Shown here one piece after another: positions 7,654 to 14,400 of a stretch of 17,802 bases of DNA (position 1 is its first letter; every line of letters begins with the position of its first letter). The translations under genes and the position numbers were made by a program. The stretch is from Deltaproteobacteria bacterium (GTDB lineage: Bacteria > Desulfobacterota_E > Deferrimicrobia > Deferrimicrobiales > Deferrimicrobiaceae): assembly GCA_023489025.1 (NCBI GenBank), contig JAMDCN010000105.1, positions 1 through 17,802 on the forward strand, given 5' to 3'. The notes beneath the pieces were generated by a model. It saw only the letters and a list, made by a program, of their open reading frames with translations. It was not told where the DNA came from and did not search any database.

Positions 7654-9158
7654 AGCGAAAGGGAGCGATCGATCTCCTGCTCGTCACCCCCGGTGGGAGG
7701 ATGACCGTTTATCAGGCGCTCGGGTCCACGCTTTGCGCGATCGAACCTCCTGTGTGGGCCGGCCTCATCGCCACTTACGTTCGCAGACACGGGTTCGGCG
7801 TCGCGATTCTCGACGCCAACGCGGAGGATCTATCCCCGGAGGAAGTCGCCGACCGGGTGGCGGACGTCGATCCGCTGCTGACAGCGGTCGTCGTGTACGG
7901 ACACAATCCTTCCGCGTCGACGCAGGTTATGCCGGCGGCAGGCGCCATCTGCAGGGCGATCAAGGTCATGCAACCGGACCGGAACACCCTCCTGCTGGGG
8001 GGGCACGTCGCCGCGCTGCCGGTACGGACGCTGCAGGAAGAATCCGCCGATTTCGTCTGCGACGGGGAAGGCCCCGTGACCGTCGTGGAACTTCTCTCGG
8101 CCCTGGCGGAATCCGGGCCCGATCTGCGCAGGGTGAGGGGCCTCCGGTACCGGGAAGGGCCCGGCATCCGCACCAACGAACCGGCTCCGCTGGTGGAGAA
8201 ACTCGACACCGAAATGCCAGGGATCGCCTGGGATCTGCTTCCCATGGAGAGATACAGAGCGCACAACTGGCACTGCTTCGGCGGTTTCCCGAGGCAGCCT
8301 TACGCGGCGATCTATACCACGCTGGGATGTCCGCATCACTGCAGTTTTTGCTGCATCCATGCGCCGTTCAAGCGGGGAGAGAGGGTGCTGGGATACAAGG
8401 AATCCGTCAACAGCTACCGGCGATGGAACCCGCAGTCCGTGATCGCGACGATTGATCGCCTGGTGAGCGACTACGGAGTCCGCAACATCAAGTTCGCCGA
8501 CGAGCTCTTTGTCCTTGACCCATCGCACGTCAGCGGGATCTGCGACCTGATCATCGGGCGGGGATATGACCTGAACATCTGGGCCTACGCGCGCGTCGAC
8601 ACGCTTCCTGACGTTCTCCTCGACAAGCTCGCTCGGGCCGGTATTCGCTGGCTTGCCCTAGGGATAGAGTCCGCCAGCCAGCGGGTACGGAGCGATGCCG
8701 TCAAGGGGTTTGCACAGGACAACATCCTCCGGGCCGTCGAGGGGATCCGCGCAAGGGGGATCAACATTGGGGCGAACTATATCTTCGGTCTGCCGGAGGA
8801 CGACAACGAGAGCATGGAGACGACGCTCCGTCTCGCACTCGAACTCAACACCGAATGGGCCAACTTCAACTGCGCCATGGCCTACCCGGGATCCCAGCTC
8901 TACTCGACCGCTCTCGAGGGTAAGTGGTCTCTTCCCTTCGACTGGTCGGGCTATTCCCAGTATGCGTCGAACACCGTCCCTTTGCCGACGCGCCACCTGT
9001 CCGGAGCGGACGTTCTCCGGTTCCGTGACCAGGCATTCCAAACCTATTTTTCGAACTCCGCTTATCAAGAGAGGATACTGCGCAAATTCGGGGAAGACAC
9101 GCTGTCCCATGTCCGGGGCCTGGTCCGTCACAAGATCGAACGGGGGATACTGCGATGA
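7650..9158 (+). CDS. B12-binding-domain radical SAM protein
   Basis: 502-residue radical SAM enzyme, a second and clearly different copy of the B12-domain architecture. Residues 1-~190 are the Rossmann-like cobalamin-binding-type domain (IDLLLVTPGGR, LLLGGHVAALPVRTL, VCDGEGPVTVVELL), again with no DxHxxG motif. The iron-sulfur motif is C227, C231, C234 in GCPHHCSFCC, followed by an extra cysteine. The barrel carries IKFADELFVLD, LALGIESAS and NYIFGLPEDDNESM, typical of the BchE/MiaB-like Elp3 fold. It begins in the ATGA shared with the cupin stop and ends in an ATGA shared with the next gene, so translation is coupled on both sides. Function is unassigned; a sugar methylation, oxidation or rearrangement step is plausible from context. 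Confidence 0.9.
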   Translation: MKRKGAIDLLLVTPGGRMTVYQALGSTLCAIEPPVWAGLIATYVRRHGFGVAILDANAEDLSPEEVADRVADVDPLLTAVVVYGHNPSASTQVMPAAGAICRAIKVMQPDRNTLLLGGHVAALPVRTLQEESADFVCDGEGPVTVVELLSALAESGPDLRRVRGLRYREGPGIRTNEPAPLVEKLDTEMPGIAWDLLPMERYRAHNWHCFGGFPRQPYAAIYTTLGCPHHCSFCCIHAPFKRGERVLGYKESVNSYRRWNPQSVIATIDRLVSDYGVRNIKFADELFVLDPSHVSGICDLIIGRGYDLNIWAYARVDTLPDVLLDKLARAGIRWLALGIESASQRVRSDAVKGFAQDNILRAVEGIRARGINIGANYIFGLPEDDNESMETTLRLALELNTEWANFNCAMAYPGSQLYSTALEGKWSLPFDWSGYSQYASNTVPLPTRHLSGADVLRFRDQAFQTYFSNSAYQERILRKFGEDTLSHVRGLVRHKIERGILR

Positions 9159-10147
9159 AGTTCGATTCCCGGATCTGCGTTGCGGGGGGGGACACCCTGA
9201 TCGGGGCGGCGATCCTTCGACGGCTGTTGATTCAGGGGTACAAAGAGGCCATCAACCGGCGGGAGCCGGAACCCGATTTGACGGACGGCGCTGAAACGGA
9301 AGCGTTCTTCGCCAGGTATGTCCCCGAGTACGTCTTCCTCGCGGCAGGGAAATCGGGGGGGATCCAGGAGAACATGGCCCGACCGGCGGAGCTCATGAGA
9401 GATAACCTCCTGGTGACGACCTCCGTCGTTCATGCCGCATGGAAAACCGGCGTCAGGAAGCTGCTCTACCTCGCCAGTTCGTGCAGTTACCCGAGGAACT
9501 CCCCTCAGCCGATGGCGGTCGGTTCGCTGATGTCGGGTCCGCTGGAGCCGACCAATGAGCCGTATGCAATGGCCAAGATGGCGGGAGTCTCCCTATGCCG
9601 GGCGTACAGGTTGCAATATGGAGCGGATTTCTTTTCGGTGTTCCCGGCCAACGCCTTCGGTCCCGGCGACGATTTCCGCCCCGAGAGCTCCCATGTAATC
9701 CCGGCCCTCCTCCGCAAGATGCACGAGGCGAAGATGGCCGGTGCGCCCTTCGTCGATGTTTGGGGATCGGGAAGACCTCGACGGGAGTTCATCTACTCCG
9801 ACGATCTTGCGGATTCCTGCATCTACTTGATGCAAAAGTACGACCGACCGGGACCGGTCAATGTGGGGGGAGGGACGACCGTCTCCATCGGCGAGTTGGC
9901 CGCACTGGTCCAGGAAGTGGTCGGATATCGCGGTGTACTCCGTTTTGATTCGTCGAAGCCGGACGGCATGCCCCTGAAATCGCTCGACTCCGGCGAGCTG
10001 GCCGCCATGGGTTGGCAGCCGGCGACCCCCCTTCGGGAAGCGCTGGCGACGACATACGATTGGTTCCTCTCCATGTCGTCCACGGAGGCGGTGTGGGATC
10101 GGGAGGATCGAACATCCGAAGGTACGGTTCACAGCGATGGCGAGTAA
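9155..10147 (+). CDS. GDP-L-fucose synthase-like NAD(P) epimerase/reductase
   Basis: 330-residue extended short-chain dehydrogenase that resembles GDP-L-fucose synthase (Fcl/WcaG) and the related GDP-colitose synthase. It would epimerise and reduce a 4-keto nucleotide sugar. The catalytic set is intact and offset by one from E. coli numbering: S108 and C110 in ASSCSYP, Y137 and K141 in PYAMAK, H180 in SSHVIPALL. FLAAGKSGGIQEN and WGSGRPRREFIYSDDLA are also diagnostic. The N-terminal dinucleotide loop, normally GHRGMVG, reads GGDTLIG: the middle glycine is threonine and the arginine that in E. coli contacts the NADP 2'-phosphate is aspartate, so cofactor preference may differ. It overlaps both neighbours (4 and 11 bases) and sits beside a putative sugar 3-dehydratase. 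No GDP-mannose dehydratase is in this window. Confidence 0.87.
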   Translation: MKFDSRICVAGGDTLIGAAILRRLLIQGYKEAINRREPEPDLTDGAETEAFFARYVPEYVFLAAGKSGGIQENMARPAELMRDNLLVTTSVVHAAWKTGVRKLLYLASSCSYPRNSPQPMAVGSLMSGPLEPTNEPYAMAKMAGVSLCRAYRLQYGADFFSVFPANAFGPGDDFRPESSHVIPALLRKMHEAKMAGAPFVDVWGSGRPRREFIYSDDLADSCIYLMQKYDRPGPVNVGGGTTVSIGELAALVQEVVGYRGVLRFDSSKPDGMPLKSLDSGELAAMGWQPATPLREALATTYDWFLSMSSTEAVWDREDRTSEGTVHSDGE

Positions 10148-11363
10148 TGTCTGCGGGATACGGAAGATCCCCTTCGGCACGATTACGGTGTCGGAACTCT
10201 CGAAGCGTTTGATCGGGGAGATCCTGGACACGCGCCGGATTTCCAGCGGGAAATACGTCCGGGAGCTCGAAAACAAGTTCTCGGCGCTGGTCGGTGCCAG
10301 GGAAGCGGTCGCCGTCAGCAGCGGGACGGACGCCGACATCCTGGCCCTGACGGTTCTCCTCGACTTCGGAGGGACACGGGGAGACGAGGTGATCGTGCCG
10401 GCACTTTCCTTCGTGGCCACCGGCAACGCCGTCGTTCACGCCGGTTTCCGGCCCGTCTTCGCCGATGTCCGGAGGGACACGCTGAACATCGACCCCGATC
10501 AGATCGAATCGCTGATAACCGACAGGACGCGGGCGATCCTGCCGGTCCATTTGATGGGCAAGCCGGCCGACATGGACCGGATCAACGGGATCGCGAAGCG
10601 CCATGGGCTGACGGTGATCGAGGATGCGGCCGAGGCGCACGGCGCCATGTACAAGGGGAAGCCGGCAGGCTCTCTGGCCGACCTCGGCGCCTTCAGCTTG
10701 TATGTCGCCCACATCATCACCTGTGTCGAGGGCGGAATCGTGACGACGGACCGGGAAGATTACGCCGAGGTCCTCCGGTCCTTGCGCTCGCACGGGCGCT
10801 CCTGCAGCTGCAAGAGTTGCACTCTGAACGTCGATTCCGGGTATTGCGCGAAACGGTTCCGGGGGGACGGGGGCGAAGACGTCCGGTTCGTCTTCGACCG
10901 CATCGGGTATTCCTGCAAGATGAACGAGATGGAGGCGGCCATCGGCCTGGGGGCGTTCGAGATGTACGACGCCATCCTCGAGAAACGGCGTCGCAACCTT
11001 CTGTACGTTCTGGAGCGGTTCGAACGGTTCATCCCCTTCCTGTCGACTATCCGGGAGGAGGCGTGGGAGCGTATCGGACCCCACGCCATCCCCATCGTCG
11101 TTGGGGAGGAGGCGTCCTTCACCAGAGCGGAGCTGACACGTTACCTGGAGGAGCACGGGATCGAAACTAGAACCCTTTTCGCCTCCATGCCGACCCAATG
11201 CCGCGGATTCGCATATCTCGGTTACCGGCTCGGGGAATTCCCGAACGCGGAGTACCTGGGGGGGCACGGTTTGCACATCGGGGTTCACCAGGATCTTGGA
11301 CTGGAAGATATGGAGTACGTATTGGCAAACCTTGCCGCGTTTCTGGAAACACATCAGAGATGA
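10137..11363 (+). CDS. DegT/DnrJ/EryC1-fold PLP/PMP enzyme with His in place of catalytic Lys (sugar 3-dehydratase-like)
   Basis: 408-residue member of the DegT/DnrJ/EryC1/StrS fold, acting on nucleotide sugars. Fold landmarks are VAVSSGTDAD, DEVIVPALSFVATGNAV, VIEDAAEAHGA and the EGG segment. The lysine that normally binds PLP sits six residues before the E of EGG; here that position is H192 (YVAHIITCVEGG). The same Lys-to-His change marks ColD (GDP-4-keto-6-deoxymannose 3-dehydratase) and RfbH/E1 (CDP-4-keto-6-deoxyglucose 3-dehydratase), which remove the C3 hydroxyl and do not transaminate. The segment after it, HGRSCSCKSC and SGYCAKRF (C223, C225, C228, C237), recalls the cysteine-rich region of the iron-sulfur RfbH type but with different spacing. 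IGYSCKMNEMEAAIGLG is family-typical. Start ATG 10137 overlaps the previous stop by 11 bases. The precise sugar is unknown. Confidence 0.87.
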   Translation: MASNVCGIRKIPFGTITVSELSKRLIGEILDTRRISSGKYVRELENKFSALVGAREAVAVSSGTDADILALTVLLDFGGTRGDEVIVPALSFVATGNAVVHAGFRPVFADVRRDTLNIDPDQIESLITDRTRAILPVHLMGKPADMDRINGIAKRHGLTVIEDAAEAHGAMYKGKPAGSLADLGAFSLYVAHIITCVEGGIVTTDREDYAEVLRSLRSHGRSCSCKSCTLNVDSGYCAKRFRGDGGEDVRFVFDRIGYSCKMNEMEAAIGLGAFEMYDAILEKRRRNLLYVLERFERFIPFLSTIREEAWERIGPHAIPIVVGEEASFTRAELTRYLEEHGIETRTLFASMPTQCRGFAYLGYRLGEFPNAEYLGGHGLHIGVHQDLGLEDMEYVLANLAAFLETHQR

Positions 11364-11394
11364 GAGCTACCTGGCAGACGTAGGAACAACCGCA

Positions 11395-11400
11395 AGGGAG
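11395..11400 (+). promoter_or_regulatory. ribosome binding site of the giant glycosyltransferase gene
   Basis: AGGGAG lies 7 bases before ATG 11408 and fixes that start. The in-frame TTG at 11402 would leave only one base of spacing. The 44-base gap 11364-11407 is the longest intergenic space in the window and shows no evident promoter or terminator. Confidence 0.7.
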
Positions 11401-11407
11401 ATTGCAG

Positions 11408-14400
11408 ATGGACGTCCTATATATAACCCTCGACTTTCCGGACTGGTGCCAGGCCAGGAGTTGGTCCTATACGGCAAACCTGGCTTTCGAAGAGGGTTTC
11501 CGGGCCAACAACATCAATTTCATGACGATTCCTGCGCTATCGGGCATGTCAGCCGCTACCGCCACCTCGGTTTCGTTCCTTGGGCGGATCCGCGATTTCT
11601 GCTCCGGAAGACGGTTCGACCAAATCTGGGTTGAACTGGTCCATTCCCCTCTGGATGAAAACCTGTTGGAGTTTTTATCCACTCTTGCTCCGGTCCGGCT
11701 GGGCCTCCTCGGGGAATCTCTCCAGTACACACCGGATGCCTACGCAAGGGCGCCCCACCTGCGCGAGCGGCACGGCATTGTGGAGAACAGACTGCGATAC
11801 ATGACGCATGCCTTGGCTGGAGACGAACGGGACGTTGAAAACTTGAATCTGCGAAAGACGGTCAAGGCCATGTGGTGGGTCAGCGCAGTCCCGGATCGCT
11901 TCATCGACAGGCGGTCTGGTCCACTCACAACGAATCCGGCAACGTTTTCCGGAGCGATCTATGGCGTCAGGTCCGGCTGGCTGGGACATCCTTCCCTTGA
12001 GAACCTGTTGGTGCGTCCTGCCCCCTTGGAGGACGCAACGCCTTATCCGGGGCTTTTCGACAAGCTGAATTTCGCCACGTTCAATGCGCTGCAGAGAGGA
12101 ATGGTCGCGACGGAGGCGGGACTAGAAGATTATCTGGCGCTGCTCCGCCGAATTCGCCAGGAGTGTTTCTCCCTCTGGCTCGACGGCCTCCGTTCAGGGT
12201 GCGCGGTCGTAAACCTCCCGAGTTTCCTGCAGGCCTATGCAGGGAGGGTCGTGGAAGGGATGGCGGCGGGAAGGCCGGTCATTACATGGGAGATCCCGGA
12301 CCGCCCAAGGAATCGAGCGTTATTCAGGGACGGGGAAGAGATCCTTCTGTTTCCGAAGGACGGACCTGACGCCCTTGCGCAGCATATCAAGCGTTTGCGG
12401 AAAGATCCGGAACTCGCGGAGAGAATCGTGCGCAATGCACGTCAGAGGATATTGCGTTTTCACACCGTGGAAAAGAGGGTTCGACAGATCCTCGATTGGA
12501 TCGAAACCGGGCACGAGCCGACCTATCACGATGACGGGGATGGCAAAAGCCCGAGCCGTTACGCCACCGGCGTCGTCTCGACCGGGCCACGAGAAACGGA
12601 TCTGGCCCGACGACCGGAAGAGGTCGACTCGTTCTTGAAAGAGGAGGCCAATGAAACGGAGCTGAATCTCCTGGAAAAAACGGCCGGGCAGTATCCTGAT
12701 AACTACGAGATCCATTCCAGGCTGGTGTCGCTTTCGGTCAAGGTGGGAGATCCCGCCAAGGTGGCAAGGTATTTGAGGGAGGCATTGAGGATCCGTCCGG
12801 AGGATCCTGATTTATGGCTGGAAGCAATGCGGCTGGCGGTGATGAACAATGACAGCAAAACCGCCGAAACGGCCATGGACAGGGCCATGGATCTCTGCCC
12901 TGACCGAAAGGACATCTTCTCGGTATTGCGAAATATTTCCGCAAACGGAAGCAACGGAATCGATCTGATCAAGAACCGGATCCGGGAGAACATTTATTAC
13001 GAGGACCTGTTTCTGAAAGACCCATCATGGTCTTCTCCGGCTCCAAACAGGGACGAAGAAGCGAGATGGGGAAAAATAGAATTCCATCTGAAAACCATTT
13101 CGAATTCCACCTCGGAAAATGGCGGTCCGAAACCCCGGATCCTTGACCTCGGGTGCGGACGGGGATGGCTGACCAATCTCGCCTCCCGATATGGCCACTG
13201 CGAAGGGATCGACCCGGTCAGGGAAGTGATAAAATTCGCCCGGCGTCTTTTTCCTCATCTGCGGTTTCACCATGGCACCGCCCGGACGATACTGGAAAGT
13301 TCCGAATTCATCCCTTACGACCTGATCTTGTCGTCCGAAGTGATAGAACACGTTCCATTCTCCGAAAAGGAGGAATTCGTAAACGATTTATTCGGGTTAT
13401 TGAAACCCGAAGGCCACGTGATTCTAACGACACCCAGGGGAGAGGCTTACGACTGTTGGAAGAAAAGGACCAATGCCGAAGACCAGCCTGTCGAAGAGTG
13501 GGTGACGGAACCCGAGTTGGGCCGACTGTTCGAGAGTCAGGGGTTCCGGGGAATCGGACGCGACCGCATCTACGTGGATCTCCGGACGCTGGAATACATG
13601 ACGCTGCCCGGAAGCGATCTCCGCGATGCCCATGATCTTCTCGGTCTATATCAGGTCTGGCTGTTTCAACGCAGCAGACAGGCTTTCGGGAACCGCAAAG
13701 AGTACGGGGCGGAGATAAACATGGTGACGCATGGAAAAGCAGACGCCGACCGGCCGGCGGGAGAATCCGCCACTGCATCCTGTTCGGAGACAGCAAGTAA
13801 TTCTACCGCTGCGCCTCCCGGAGGTCTTACGCGCTCTTTTCCGGCCCAAGTCCATTTCCTCATGAACGACAAGTGCAACGCACGATGCATCATGTGCGGA
13901 GGGGACTACTTCCACGCCGATGGACGCCGGCGGATCACGATCGATAAATTCCGGAAGATGGCGGAGAATCTTCGCCTGGAGCGGTTCGGCGAGGTCGTCC
14001 TGGCAGGGTGGGGGGACCCCCTCCTCAACCTCGACCTGCTTCCAATCCTCGATCACCTCAAGGAGCGTTATCCTTCGGTGCGCGTTTCCATCACCACGAA
14101 CGGTATCGCCTTGTCACGACGGATGGCAGAGGCACTCCTCGATCGTGGCGTCTCCTCCGTCAACGTTTCAATGAACGCAGCAACTCCGGAAACGTATCGT
14201 CGAATCATGCAGGTGGAGCGATTTGGGCAGGTCGTGACGAACATCGCGTGGCTCTCGGCGGCGAGGCGTGAGCGGGGTCGGGGACCTGTTCTCCAACTCT
14301 CGATGGCGATCAACCGGCTCAACATCGAGGAACTGCCCCTCATGGTCGAATTGGCGGGACGCCTCAAACTCGATAGCGTGAACGCCATGTATACCCGTTT

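Noticed and set aside
9858..11354. A 498-codon open frame on the minus strand
   Set aside because: It is antisense to the reductase and DegT-fold genes, whose sense products have clear family motifs; its own translation is low-complexity and unrecognisable.
11417..11430. TATATATAA-like string resembling a -10 box
   Set aside because: It lies just inside the start of the giant gene, with no matching -35 element at proper spacing upstream.
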